A stretch of DNA of 64,000 bases, taken from Caballeronia sordidicola. Its GTDB lineage: Bacteria; Pseudomonadota; Gammaproteobacteria; Burkholderiales; Burkholderiaceae. The stretch is from NCBI RefSeq assembly GCF_001544455.2, contig NZ_FCOC02000001.1:124001-188000 (forward strand). Reading direction: 5' to 3'. Positions within the stretch are counted from its first letter, which is position 1, and each line of letters starts with the position of its first letter. The notes below the pieces were generated by a model, which saw nothing but the letters and a program-made list of their open reading frames with translations, searched no databases and was not told the DNA's origin. Made by a program: the position numbers and the translations under genes. This document shows positions 35,006 through 44,316 of this stretch, in pieces.

Positions 35006-36583
35006 ATGAATCACTACGACGTCATCGTGATCGGAAGCGGACCGGGCGGCGCCTCCCTCGCACAGAAGTTGGCTTCCACAGGCAAGCGAATCCTGCTGCT
35101 GGAGCGAGGCGACTACCTCAAGCGCGAACCCGCGAACTGGGATTCGAAAACGGTATTCGTCGAGGGCATGTATCAAACGCGCGAGACATGGTATGGCGGC
35201 GATGGCAGTACGTTTCAGCCTGGATTGCACTACTATGTCGGCGGAAATTCGAAGGTGTATGGTGCGGCGCTCTTCAGGCTGCGCGAGCGCGATTTCGAAG
35301 AGCTACAGCATAAGGACGGCGTCTCGCCCGCGTGGCCGCTCAAATACGCCGATTTCGAGTCGTACTATGGGGAAGCAGAACGCCTGTTTCACGTCCACGG
35401 GCAACGCGGTGAGGATCCTTGCGAACCACGCTCAAGTACCCCGTTTCCCTATCCAGCCGTCTCCCACGAGCCACATGTCCAGGCGCTCAACGAGTCGCTG
35501 CTCAAGGCAGGTCTGCATCCGTTTCACCTGCCGCTCGGCATACTGCTCGATGAAAAGGACAGCAAGGTAACGCCGACGAGCACGTGCATACGCTGCGATG
35601 CCTTCGATGGTTTCCCGTGTCTGCTTAACGGCAAGGCGGATGCACAGGTGATGTGCGTCGATCCGGCACTCGCAGCCTACCCAAACCTCACCTTGATGAC
35701 GAACGCGTACGTCAGCCGGCTTGAAACCGACGCAGCCGGACGGACGATTACGGGTGTTTTCCTACACCACGCTGGCATGGAAGAGCGCTACACGGGCGAT
35801 ATCGTCGTGGTCGCTTGTGGGGCGTTGTCATCGGCGCTGTTGCTGTTGCGCTCCAGTAACGACAAACATCCCGGCGGTCTGGCCAACGGCTCCGATCAGG
35901 TAGGCCGCAATTACATGCGTCATAATCAGTCCATCCTGATGGCGCTCATGCGCGAGCCGAACGACACGATTTTTCAAAAAACCCTGGCTATCAGCGACTT
36001 CTATTTCGGCGCGGACGACTGGGAGTTTCCGCTCGGTCTGATCCAGATGTGTGCGACTTCCCACGCCGACCAGATCCGGGGCGAGGCGCTGCCGGGCTGG
36101 CTCGAATGGCTACCGGAAATGCCGTTCGAGACCATGGCGCGTCATTCGATGGACTTCTGGCTGTCGACGGAGGACTTGCCCCGCCCCGAGAACCGCATCC
36201 GGTACGACGGCAAGCGCATCGTGCTTGAGATCGAGGAAGGCAACATGGAAGCACATCATCGGCTCAAGAAGAAACTTGAAGGGCTGCTCGCCGACGCGGG
36301 CGCGCACGCGAAGATGATGGAACGCAAACTGTATCTGGGGAAGAACATCCCCATCGGCGGGACCGCCCATCAGGCGGGGACGCTGCGCTTCGGCACCGAC
36401 CCTGCCACATCTGTACTGGATGTGAATTGTAAGGCACACGAACTCGACAATCTGTACGTCACCGACGCGAGCTTCTTTCCATCGATCGGGGCAGTCAATC
36501 CAACCTTGACGATCATCGCCAACGCGCTTCGTGTCGCCGAGCGGATCGGCGAGCGCTTGGGCGTAAAGCCGGTAGCCGCATGA
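35006..36583 (+). CDS. GMC-type FAD oxidoreductase
   Basis: The 525-residue protein begins with the FAD-binding motif VIVIGSGPGGASLAQKL and ends with the GMC C-terminal block (GTAHQAGTLRFG, LDNLYVTDASFFPSIGAVNP, TIIANALRVAERI). A Cys-rich stretch, CIRCDAFDGFPC, lies near residue 200. These enzymes oxidise alcohol or sugar substrates and pass electrons to carriers or oxygen. I chose ATG 35006 because AAGGGGA precedes it and the FAD motif then sits at the N-terminus; a longer open frame starts at 34673. It heads a five-gene operon with DoxX, cupin, SMP30 and VOC genes. Confidence 0.88.
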   Translation: MNHYDVIVIGSGPGGASLAQKLASTGKRILLLERGDYLKREPANWDSKTVFVEGMYQTRETWYGGDGSTFQPGLHYYVGGNSKVYGAALFRLRERDFEELQHKDGVSPAWPLKYADFESYYGEAERLFHVHGQRGEDPCEPRSSTPFPYPAVSHEPHVQALNESLLKAGLHPFHLPLGILLDEKDSKVTPTSTCIRCDAFDGFPCLLNGKADAQVMCVDPALAAYPNLTLMTNAYVSRLETDAAGRTITGVFLHHAGMEERYTGDIVVVACGALSSALLLLRSSNDKHPGGLANGSDQVGRNYMRHNQSILMALMREPNDTIFQKTLAISDFYFGADDWEFPLGLIQMCATSHADQIRGEALPGWLEWLPEMPFETMARHSMDFWLSTEDLPRPENRIRYDGKRIVLEIEEGNMEAHHRLKKKLEGLLADAGAHAKMMERKLYLGKNIPIGGTAHQAGTLRFGTDPATSVLDVNCKAHELDNLYVTDASFFPSIGAVNPTLTIIANALRVAERIGERLGVKPVAA

Positions 36584-36605
36584 CGGCCACCGGAAAGGAA
36601 CAAAC

Positions 36606-37103
36606 GTGGATTTTTTCAACCTGATTGCCGTTCCACTGATCGCGCGGGTGTGTCTCGTGCTCATGTTTCCGTTCAGTGCCTTCGACAAGATCGTCCACTG
36701 GAAGGAAGCGATGCAGCAGGCGACGTCATCCATTTTGCCGGGCGGCGCCGTGTTGATCGTGATCGCCATCGTCGTGGAGTTCGTGACACCGGTATGCATC
36801 GTGATCTGCTGGCATGATCGGCTGGCGGCATTCGTACTCGCGGGCTTTTGTGCCGTCACCGCTCTCCTGTATCACCCTTTCTGGAAATACCCGCACTTCT
36901 GGTCCAAGGCTGGCGAGGGACGCAGCCACTTCTGGGATTTCCTCAAGAATTTCGGCCTGGTTGGCGGACTGTTGTTGATCGTGATCGGCGGGATACCTGT
37001 GAGCGCCCTGTCGGTACTGGAGCATCCGCTCTCCACGGTGCCTTACGCAGACGCGGTGACGATACCGGCTGCATCGATTTCCATCAACAATTCCCGGCCG
37101 TAA
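36606..37103 (+). CDS. DoxX-family membrane protein
   Basis: The 165-residue protein has four membrane helices (VCLVLMFPFSAFDKIVHW, VLIVIAIVVEFVTPVCIV and others) and matches DoxX/DoxD-like proteins in length and layout. DoxX proteins are linked to membrane redox processes. Beside a GMC dehydrogenase it could carry electrons to the quinone pool, but that is inference. It lies 22 bases downstream of the GMC gene. Confidence 0.8.
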   Translation: MDFFNLIAVPLIARVCLVLMFPFSAFDKIVHWKEAMQQATSSILPGGAVLIVIAIVVEFVTPVCIVICWHDRLAAFVLAGFCAVTALLYHPFWKYPHFWSKAGEGRSHFWDFLKNFGLVGGLLLIVIGGIPVSALSVLEHPLSTVPYADAVTIPAASISINNSRP

Positions 37104-37127
37104 ATAACCAACTTCGCGAGAATCCCC

Positions 37128-37586
37128 ATGTCCGCCTCCGAAACAAACAACTCATCCCCGAAGGTCCGTTACTGGCATTTGTGGACAGACGACGCAGGCG
37201 TCAGTCATCAGGTGCGCTGCGAGTTGGATAAGTTCGAGCTGAAGGGCGTTGGCAATGCCGCACCGCAATGGAACGACAAACAGGATCGCTCGGATGCGAC
37301 CGTCGTCATTACAGTGCAGCCCGTGGGCTGGATCGGCGAATGGCACGAGAACCCGGCGCCGCAATGGATCGTTCCCCTCTCCGGCCGGTGGTGGGTCGAG
37401 TCCATGGACGGTGCGCGCATCGAAATGGGTCCGGGCGATCTCTCGCTGGGCGAAGACCAAGGCAGCATCGCCAGTGCCGACGGCCGCAGGGGTCATCGTT
37501 CGGGCACGATCGGCAACGAGCCGGCGGTGCTCATGACGGTTCAGTTGCACGTCGATCCGGTCCATCGGCCGGGACACTTCCGGTAG
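37128..37586 (+). CDS. Cupin-domain protein
   Basis: The 152-residue protein has a single cupin fold, with WHENPAPQWIVPLSGRWWVE and MGPGDLSLGEDQ as the two characteristic stretches. The usual metal-binding His cluster is partly replaced, so metal binding is uncertain. It lies 24 bases after the DoxX gene and 10 bases before an SMP30 gene, so it belongs to the same operon. Confidence 0.78.
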   Translation: MSASETNNSSPKVRYWHLWTDDAGVSHQVRCELDKFELKGVGNAAPQWNDKQDRSDATVVITVQPVGWIGEWHENPAPQWIVPLSGRWWVESMDGARIEMGPGDLSLGEDQGSIASADGRRGHRSGTIGNEPAVLMTVQLHVDPVHRPGHFR

Positions 37587-37596
37587 CGGCGGACTC

Positions 37597-38511
37597 ATGA
37601 CCACGCATTCGAATGTGGTGATCATCGACCCACGCTTCAAGGCGATGGTCCTTCCAAACGCACCGCTTGAGTTGCTCGGCGACGGGTTCCGCTGGCTCGA
37701 AGGGCCAGTGTGGTTCGCCGATCTGGATTGCCTCCTGTTCAGTGACCTGCCCAACGACCGGATCATGCGCTGGACGCAAAGCGGCGGCGTCAGCGTCTTC
37801 CGGCAGCCGTCGGACTTCGCCAACGGGCATACACGCGATCGCCAGGGACGGCTGATCGGATGTTCCCACCGTGGGCGATGCATTACCCGCACCGAACTGG
37901 ACGGGCGCCTCGTCGTGCTGGCGGACCGATACGAGGGCAAGCGCCTCAATTCACCCAACGATGTGATCGTGAAAAGTGACGGCACGATCTGGTTCTCGGA
38001 TCCGCCTTATGGCATCCAGACGGACTATGAAGGCGGCAAGCAGGAATCTGAACGTCCCGCGTGCGTGTACAGGCTGATACCTGATACGGGAGAAATCCGT
38101 GTGATTTCGGACCAGTTCGAAGGGCCCAACGGGCTGTGCTTTTCACCGGACGAGACCCGCCTTTACGTCTGCGAGAGCGGTCTCCAATTTGATGTAACTC
38201 CGGTCCAGCACATTGCCGTGATGAACGTCAACGCGGCGGCTATTTCCTGTTCCGAACCGAACTTATTTCACAAAATCGATCCCGGCTTCGCGGACGGCAT
38301 TCGCTGCGATGAAGACGGCAATATATGGTCGAGCGCAGCGGATGGCGTGCACTGCCTTTCGCCATCCGGTGAATTGCTCGGAAAAATTCTCGTGCCGGTT
38401 ACAGTTTCGAACTTGACCTTTGGCGGGCGAAATCGCAGCCGCCTGTTTATTTGCGCCTCGCAATCTTTGTTTGCCATTTATACCAATCAGCGCGGCGCGC
38501 AACGTCCATGA
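37597..38511 (+). CDS. SMP-30/gluconolactonase-family protein
   Basis: The 304-residue protein is a six-bladed propeller of the SMP-30/gluconolactonase family: EGPVWFADLDCLLFSDLPND, NSPNDVIVKSDGTIWFSDPPYG and GPNGLCFSPDETRLYV carry the conserved metal-site Glu, Asn and Asp residues. Members hydrolyse sugar lactones, which fits the upstream GMC oxidoreductase as a lactone-forming enzyme (inference). Its stop overlaps the start of the next gene as ATGA. Confidence 0.87.
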   Translation: MTTHSNVVIIDPRFKAMVLPNAPLELLGDGFRWLEGPVWFADLDCLLFSDLPNDRIMRWTQSGGVSVFRQPSDFANGHTRDRQGRLIGCSHRGRCITRTELDGRLVVLADRYEGKRLNSPNDVIVKSDGTIWFSDPPYGIQTDYEGGKQESERPACVYRLIPDTGEIRVISDQFEGPNGLCFSPDETRLYVCESGLQFDVTPVQHIAVMNVNAAAISCSEPNLFHKIDPGFADGIRCDEDGNIWSSAADGVHCLSPSGELLGKILVPVTVSNLTFGGRNRSRLFICASQSLFAIYTNQRGAQRP

Positions 38512-39428
38512 AACTCGCGGCTATCACCAAGATCATCCGCATCAGCCGTAACGTCGTGGACCTCGACCGGAGCATAGCGTTCTATCAGGACCGGCTCGGC
38601 TTCCAAGTCTGCGGTCCAGCGTTCATCATGGAACCAGCGCTCGCGGCTGAACTTGGATTCGGCGCGCGTTATATCAACGTGCAACGCTTGCAACTCGGCG
38701 AGGAAGAACTCGAGCTTGTCGAGGCCGGGCCGAACGTACGTCCCTACCCGTCGCCAAGCACATCGGCGGACCTGGTGTTTCAACATCTAGCAGTACGTTG
38801 TTTGGATATCGACGCCTCGTTCAAGCGGCTTTATCGTAAAGACAGCGACTCCGTGTTGCCGACGGCAATTTCACGCAATCCGAGTTACGATCCGACGCCG
38901 ATTCGTCTGCCCGTTAGCAGCGGCGGCGTCACGGCCTTCAAGTTTCGCGACCCGGATGGCCATCCGCTCGAATTGCTGCAGCCTGCCCGGCACAAAGGCG
39001 CCCGATCAACTGTGTGCGCTGGGATCGACCATACCGCCATTTCCATATCCAGCACCGCGTCGAGCATCGCCTTCTACGAGGACTTGCTAGGGCTAACCGT
39101 GAGTGCATATGAAACCAATTCTGGGAGCGAGCAGGGATCGCTGGATGCGCTTGAGAGCCCGATAGTCGATGTCGTTGCTCTCCAGACCAAGTCTCAATTG
39201 TCACCTCATCTTGAATTGCTTTCCTACCGTCGCCCCATCGCGTCGGCATATCACGCACGAGCCGAACCCGCCGACATCGTTGGCGACAGAATCGTCATCC
39301 GTTGCAGCGATGTGCGCAGTCTCGCGACGGAACTTGGCATCGCGTCGCGAATCGTCCGATCGGCGTCCGGGAGACCAGCCCTTCTGTTTCGAGATCCCAA
39401 TGATCATCTCCTTTGGGCTATCGAATAG
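38508..39428 (+). CDS. Two-domain VOC (glyoxalase/dioxygenase superfamily) protein
   Basis: The 306-residue protein has two VOC modules, starting IIRISRNVVDLDRSIAFYQ and DHTAISISSTASSIAFYEDL, each ending with an FRDPDGH or FRDPNDH stretch. The fold serves metal-dependent isomerases, lyases and dioxygenases; the reaction here is unknown. It is the last gene of the GMC operon, by a four-base overlap. Confidence 0.82.
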   Translation: MKLAAITKIIRISRNVVDLDRSIAFYQDRLGFQVCGPAFIMEPALAAELGFGARYINVQRLQLGEEELELVEAGPNVRPYPSPSTSADLVFQHLAVRCLDIDASFKRLYRKDSDSVLPTAISRNPSYDPTPIRLPVSSGGVTAFKFRDPDGHPLELLQPARHKGARSTVCAGIDHTAISISSTASSIAFYEDLLGLTVSAYETNSGSEQGSLDALESPIVDVVALQTKSQLSPHLELLSYRRPIASAYHARAEPADIVGDRIVIRCSDVRSLATELGIASRIVRSASGRPALLFRDPNDHLLWAIE

Positions 39429-39501
39429 CTCGTTTGTTTTAAGGTGCAGATACTGCGGATACGACAACGATTCGTCATCAGGCGGAGAAGACCGTGACGC
39501 C

Positions 39502-39708
39502 TCAGGGAACGCTACCTGCGCCTTCGGCCTCTGTCCCCAGGCACAGCCAGAACGCGTCCACGCTAAGCAATCGCGAGAGGCGCCGGTACGCTATGCGCCC
39601 CGGAGCGATAATGCCGGCATGCCAGTAAGACACGTCATGCGTCGCCACACCGATCTGCCTGGCGGCCTGCCCGGACGAGATATTGTTTCGCTTTAGACAG
39701 TGATCCAA
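39502..39708 (-). CDS. Small helix-turn-helix protein, possibly partial
   Basis: This frame of 68 residues starts at TTG and reads LKRNNISSGQAARQIGVATH, with Ser-Tyr-Trp and a RRLSRLLSV segment, like an XRE-type helix-turn-helix. Upstream codons (AFAARLDHC) extend the resemblance but contain no good start before a stop. It is probably either a very short regulator or the remnant of a longer one. Confidence 0.4.
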   Translation of the reverse strand: MDHCLKRNNISSGQAARQIGVATHDVSYWHAGIIAPGRIAYRRLSRLLSVDAFWLCLGTEAEGAGSVP

Positions 39709-40518
39709 TCGGGCCGCGAATGCACGACATCCGGCAGCTGCGCCAAACTATCCTCAAAACGCAAACATGCGCTGACATGTAAGGCCATTTATGTCCCCTC
39801 CCGTGCACTAACGCATTGCGCCGCAGTCTCTACCACTGTCAAGTAGAATACCTACTCGCGCCCCGATACGTACAACCTTAATCGCTAAACCTTAACTCGC
39901 CCTTAATCTCACGGTTCGAGAACCCAAGGTTAGAGCACTGCCATCCAGCGGATAGCCATTTCGCAAGCAGATAACGCTCAATAAAACCTATGCGAACAAT
40001 TGAACACTGCTCACTCCTGCGCGTAGTAGCCAGGAACACGGTCGTTCCTCGGAAATATACCTTCTGCTACGTGTGAAGCGATATATAAAGAAGGTCAAAA
40101 TCCTAGGGAAGTCACCGGGTTGCAGGAATAAATATTGCCAGCACGACCATACACTTTGGCTAATTCCGGATCACTAACAGTATCGCTATCAGACCGAAAG
40201 CTTAGGATTATCCAGATCCATCGCGACGATGTCGATGCAAACCATTGGGCGCAGCGTGGTGCCGCTCGGCCCTCAAAAATCTGCCACAGCGTACTCAAAA
40301 CGAACCCAAGCGCGTGACCGATAGCCGTGACGATTTTCCCGACTGGCCGCAAGTTCGAAGCAACATTGTCGGACGAAAACAACTCGGTCCAGCACAAATC
40401 GCATGACGCCCCACCTACTGGTACGCTGATATGGCCACCCACTGCGAACTCGGTCGCGATAAGACGCAAGTTCGCTAGAGTCTCGCTCGCGCAAGATCTG
40501 CTAGCAATCTCCTCTGAC
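39709..40518. other. Gene-free stretch
   Basis: About 800 bases without a supportable gene, downstream of the ClC gene and upstream of the small HTH frame. A+T content looks higher than in the surroundings. I see no tRNA or clear repeat. Confidence 0.4.
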
Positions 40519-41877
40519 TTATTCGGGATCCACCTGGAAGTCTGGGAGACGCGGGATCTCGGGTTCCGGTTTAGCGCTGCGGTAACGCTCCGATAAAGCC
40601 TCGTATAACGCGGGCGCGAACAGCTTTGACACTTGACTTGATATTAGTGCGGTCGCCATCAGAGAGATCACCAGCGAGTGACCGTTGATCATCTCGATCA
40701 CGATCACAAATGCGGTAATCGGGCTTTGCGTCACTGCGGCAAGATATCCGACCATACCAAGCGCAATTAACATCGGGAGTTGCATTTGGCCAAACATCAG
40801 GTGTAGTGCGTTGCCAATGCCAGCACCGATGGCCAGTGACGGTGCAAACAGCCCGCCCGGCGCTCCCGGCAAGTATGATCCGACCATCGACACCATCTTC
40901 AATAGCGGATAGGTGACCCCAAGCTGTGCACGCCCCTCGAGCATCGCGCGGGCTTCAGCATAGCCACTGCCGAAAGTATGCCCACCTGCCGCGACGCCGA
41001 TCACCGCGATGAGCACGCCGCAAACGGCGCCGAACGCAACTGGCTGCCGGCCACGCCAAGCGGTAAGGTATGCTGGCATCCAGCGCCGGGTATTTAACAG
41101 CAGCCAACAGAACAGTCCGCCTGCAACGCCCGACACCACGCCGATCAGCAGAACCGCAACTGCAAGCAGATCTGGAAAGTGGCCGTTGATGTTGATCGTT
41201 CCGAAGTACGTATAGTTACCCTGCAATCCCAAGGAAACCACGCCTGCGAAGATGATTGCGGTAATCAGCACGCCGCTCGTGCGCTGTTCGAAGCTTCGGG
41301 TCAACTCTTCGATCGCGAAGACGACTCCCGCAAGCGGTGCATTGAACGCTGCCGACAACCCCGCGGCGGCGCCTGCAAGCGCAAGCCTTCGTTCCAGCTC
41401 GATGCCACGTATGGACCGAAACCGTTGCGGGTAGAAGCGACGCAGGTTGAACATGAGCGCCGCGCCCACATGGATCGTCGGCCCCTCCCGGCCGATCGTG
41501 AATCCGCCCAAGATTGAGAGGAACGATACGGCAATCTTTCCAACTAAAACTCTAATACTCAGTAACTGAGCGGCGAGGGCACCATCGCCGTGAAGCGTCG
41601 CAATGACTTGAGGAATCCCGCTGCCCTCCGCCCCCGGGAAGTAACGTCTGGTAATCCAAACGCTCGCCGCGCCAATGACGGGCGTAACCGGAAGCGGGAG
41701 CCACCAATATCGCGTCTCACACCTTAGGAAGACGTTATAGCCGACGTCGATCAACTGGGCGTATAGAACAGCGATAAGGCCGGTCGCGATCGCCCCTAGC
41801 CAGAATACGCCATAGTGAAGCCACAGCCGACGCCCGCGCTGTAATGCACGTTTATCAATAAACTTTGGTATGGGCAT
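40519..41877 (-). CDS. ClC-family chloride channel/antiporter
   Basis: The 452-residue protein has about ten membrane helices and the three selectivity stretches of the ClC family: EGSGIPQV, GREGPTIHVGA and PGGLFAPSLAIGA. The GREGP glutamate is present, as in H+/Cl- exchangers. It contributes to acid or halide handling. It is preceded by a MarR regulator in the same direction, with an inverted repeat between them (41903-41921). Confidence 0.9.
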   Translation of the reverse strand: MPIPKFIDKRALQRGRRLWLHYGVFWLGAIATGLIAVLYAQLIDVGYNVFLRCETRYWWLPLPVTPVIGAASVWITRRYFPGAEGSGIPQVIATLHGDGALAAQLLSIRVLVGKIAVSFLSILGGFTIGREGPTIHVGAALMFNLRRFYPQRFRSIRGIELERRLALAGAAAGLSAAFNAPLAGVVFAIEELTRSFEQRTSGVLITAIIFAGVVSLGLQGNYTYFGTININGHFPDLLAVAVLLIGVVSGVAGGLFCWLLLNTRRWMPAYLTAWRGRQPVAFGAVCGVLIAVIGVAAGGHTFGSGYAEARAMLEGRAQLGVTYPLLKMVSMVGSYLPGAPGGLFAPSLAIGAGIGNALHLMFGQMQLPMLIALGMVGYLAAVTQSPITAFVIVIEMINGHSLVISLMATALISSQVSKLFAPALYEALSERYRSAKPEPEIPRLPDFQVDPE

Positions 41878-41902
41878 GACACCGCCATGACGGCATGACT
41901 AT

Positions 41903-41921
41903 ATGATATTGCGCATATCAT
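41903..41921. promoter_or_regulatory. Inverted repeat between MarR regulator and ClC gene
   Basis: ATGATAT-TGCGC-ATATCAT is a perfect 7-bp inverted repeat 26 bases upstream of the ClC start codon. Its size and spacing suit a MarR-family operator, and the marR gene ends about 60 bases further upstream. Control of the channel by this regulator is inference. Confidence 0.55.
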
Positions 41922-41983
41922 GCCATATCTTCCGGCATGCGGTTCGGTCTGCTCGGTGATGCCACAACAAAAGCGGGAGGATG

Positions 41984-42406
41984 TCACTGCTTCTTTGTTG
42001 GACGAAATATCCAGCCGAAGGAGTCGATCTCCGACTTGTGCAGCGTCGCCAATTTCAACAAACAGCGCTCGCCCTTCGTCGTGAGATGCACCTGAACCTG
42101 ACGACGGTCCAGGCCGTCGGGAACACGAACGACCAGGCCTGCGGCTTCGCAGCGCGAGACGAGTGCGGCGGTACCGTTCGGTGCGGCCTGCAGGCGTTCG
42201 GCAAGCTCGCCGACACTGGCCCATTGCCGGCCGGAAAACCCTCTGACATGTAGGAGCAGTTGATATTGCAGCGTAGTCACACCTTCTGCGCGAGTGATCT
42301 CCTCCGAGAACCGCAGAAATTGCCGTAGTTGGTAACGGAACTCGGACATCGCCTCCAGATCCTGTTTACCCGGCGGCGCGGCGAGTAGACCTCTGCAGGA
42401 ACTCAT
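41984..42406 (-). CDS. MarR-family transcriptional regulator
   Basis: The 140-residue protein has a winged-helix core typical of MarR: TTLQYQLLLHVRG, WASVGELAERLQAAPNGTAALVSRCEAAGLV and the wing VPDGLDRRQVQVHLTTKG. MarR proteins repress genes until a small ligand binds. The start at 42406 has TGGAG 5 bases upstream. It is likely to control itself and the ClC gene. Confidence 0.85.
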   Translation of the reverse strand: MSSCRGLLAAPPGKQDLEAMSEFRYQLRQFLRFSEEITRAEGVTTLQYQLLLHVRGFSGRQWASVGELAERLQAAPNGTAALVSRCEAAGLVVRVPDGLDRRQVQVHLTTKGERCLLKLATLHKSEIDSFGWIFRPTKKQ

Positions 42407-42653
42407 TCAGTCTCCAGATATTGGAAAAATACGGATTGAAAATATGGCATCTTGTGCCTAAACTGGCATCAGGTTGCAGATCGAGGTTTTGGCTCGTGCG
42501 TGAAACAAGCAGCGAATCCTCCAGCTGCTCAATGTGGCCGTGTTACCACCTAGAAGAAGATTCTAATGCGTTCGACGCGTGGGGACCAACGTCGACGTTT
42601 CGCTTTTTTTCTAATGCCGGTTGCTACGGTGTATCCGCGCTAGGGAGCGGTAA

Positions 42654-42974
42654 ATGAATCTCTGCTGCGCCTGCTTGCTACTCACGGTGTCGACGGCACT
42701 TGTGCCGATTCCAGCCATCGCAAAAACTCCAGGCGGACTACATATTGCAATGTTGGAGATTGATGGCCGTGAACTCAATCTTGAGCATCCCACATTCAAC
42801 GTGCGTCACCGCGAAGATGCGGTGTTGAATCGAGGTGAATACGGGCTGGCCCCGATAATCTATGGTCCTTCATATTTCACCGGGCTACCGCGTTTCGACC
42901 ATCAGAACGTACGGGAGCACCATCGATTGCAGGGAAACGGTGTTGGTATTCGTTGGGACAGCAGGTCACGGTAG
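42654..42974 (+). CDS. Uncharacterised secreted protein
   Basis: The 106-residue frame starts with a signal peptide (CLLLTVSTALVPIPAIA), preceded by a good GGGAG ribosome site. The mature part is unrecognised and has no repeats or motifs. It might be the truncated front of a longer secreted protein. Confidence 0.45.
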   Translation: MNLCCACLLLTVSTALVPIPAIAKTPGGLHIAMLEIDGRELNLEHPTFNVRHREDAVLNRGEYGLAPIIYGPSYFTGLPRFDHQNVREHHRLQGNGVGIRWDSRSR

Positions 42975-43319
42975 CCAGTAGCGATCTGCTCGCCGGGACG
43001 CAGGGCGACATTGAAACGATGACTGTCTAAAGATTTGAGGGGATTCCGGCGACGCGCTACAAGGGACCTTAAACGATGCTGGCATGGCCGGGATTCAACC
43101 TGATCCTCTCAAGCATTGAGTGCATGCGCATAAGGGCGACGCGCGCCCGGGTACGGACAAGTTGGTCAGTTACTGGCGGGATGAACATACTGTCTTGCCA
43201 AAAGCATCGCCGAAGGCGGATCTTGACTTTCGTTGACCATCCGCAACGGAAGGTCAGACCTCCAAGGCGAGACCGAACAATGTCAACTCGCGGCTCACTG
43301 ATACCCAAGGATTAATACC
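42975..43319. other. Gene-free stretch
   Basis: No frame with family resemblance or a ribosome site is visible. Confidence 0.35.
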
Positions 43320-43517
43320 ATGCATCTTTTGCTAGTTAGTGTGAACGTCAATCGCAATGCACATCCGAATACCGTATTCGCTGTGCTGCAGAATGGAGCT
43401 GGAGAATCGGTCACCGTTCAGATTCGCTTCGATCCGAGCACCAATGTTGACAATCTAACGCTTCGCGAAATCACGGCACGCGCCCGCGAAGAGATGAGGA
43501 AGCTCGAACTCGGTTAG
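43320..43517 (+). CDS. Small uncharacterised protein (65 residues)
   Basis: The gene has an AAGGA ribosome site about 9 bases before ATG. The product has a beta-rich first half (LLLVSVNVNRNA, VTVQIRFDP) and a helical second half (LTLREITARAREEMRKLEL). No family is recognised. Codon usage and the ribosome site support a real gene. Confidence 0.5.
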   Translation: MHLLLVSVNVNRNAHPNTVFAVLQNGAGESVTVQIRFDPSTNVDNLTLREITARAREEMRKLELG

Positions 43518-43552
43518 ATTCTACGATCATTCATTTCATCCAAAAGCCGGCG

Positions 43553-43768
43553 AGACAACTGAGTATCCAACCATTTATGCCGACGTTGTATGAGGCATTG
43601 TCGGAGCGGTACGCCAGCAGGAGCGCTGCCCCCCAGAGCCCGGCGCAACGCGAGCAACAGATGACTGATCTGGACTTCGACAATCTGGTGAAACAGGCTT
43701 TAGCGGCAGACGTGGAAATCGCAAGATATGAGACACACCTCCGCGCGCTATGGGCCGAGACCATGTGA
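43553..43768 (+). pseudogene. C-terminal fragment of a ClC-like channel
   Basis: The frame begins MPTLYEALSERYASRSAA, matching the C-terminal APALYEALSERYRSAKPEP of the ClC protein at 40519-41877. It runs on with an unrelated helical stretch to 43768. No transmembrane part precedes it. It is the tail of a second channel gene otherwise lost. Confidence 0.55.
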
Positions 43769-43837
43769 GAACTCAGTTTTTGGCGTTGAACGGCCGCCTG
43801 TCCATCTCAGACTGGGAGCCCGGGGGGGCGGGATCAC

Positions 43838-44066
43838 AATGGCATCCACTCCGATCCGATTTGCAGAGATGCGCTCGCAGCTCGAAGCGGCGCGTGCGGG
43901 CATGGGCATCTCCCTTCTCCCCTGCTTTTTGGGAGATGCCGATCCGATGCTCGTACGCGTTCCCGGAAGCCCGGTCTCGCACATTGGCGATGTCTGGCTC
44001 CTGACCCATGGCGACACACGGAGAACGAAAGTAAGCGCGCAGAAATGGACATCTGGAAGTCTTTGA
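43838..44066 (+). pseudogene. C-terminal remnant of a LysR regulator
   Basis: The frame reads STPIRFAEMRSQLEAARAGM then GISLLPCFLGDADPMLVRV and VWLLTHGDTRRT, the typical end of a LysR effector-binding domain. The DNA-binding half is absent. With the neighbouring ClC and SDR fragments it shows that this stretch has been cut and joined. Confidence 0.6.
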
Positions 44067-44149
44067 TCTGAGCGTGCAGGCTATGTCCAGGGCCTGCCTG
44101 GATCGTTGTCACTCGGCCCTCGTGTATCGCAACATCGGCAGCTACTCCC

Positions 44150-44316
44150 CGACGGAATTAGAAGACTTTGAAGCTCCTGTATCGCACTTGCCAGAGCATC
44201 AGGCCGCCGCCCTGCGCAACAATTTTCGCGCCTTTCGCAAGCGGCGCATGCGCAAGTGCAAGCCCGATGCCGCTTGAGCCGGCCGTGCTCAGGAAATGTT
44301 TGCCTTCGACCTTCAT
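44150..44316 (-). pseudogene. N-terminal remnant of a short-chain dehydrogenase
   Basis: ATG 44316 overlaps the GST stop as ATGA and starts MKVEGKHFLSTAGSSGIGLA, an SDR cofactor motif. A frameshift follows, after which GRRPDALASAIQELQ resumes in another frame. The catalytic part is missing. Confidence 0.6.
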
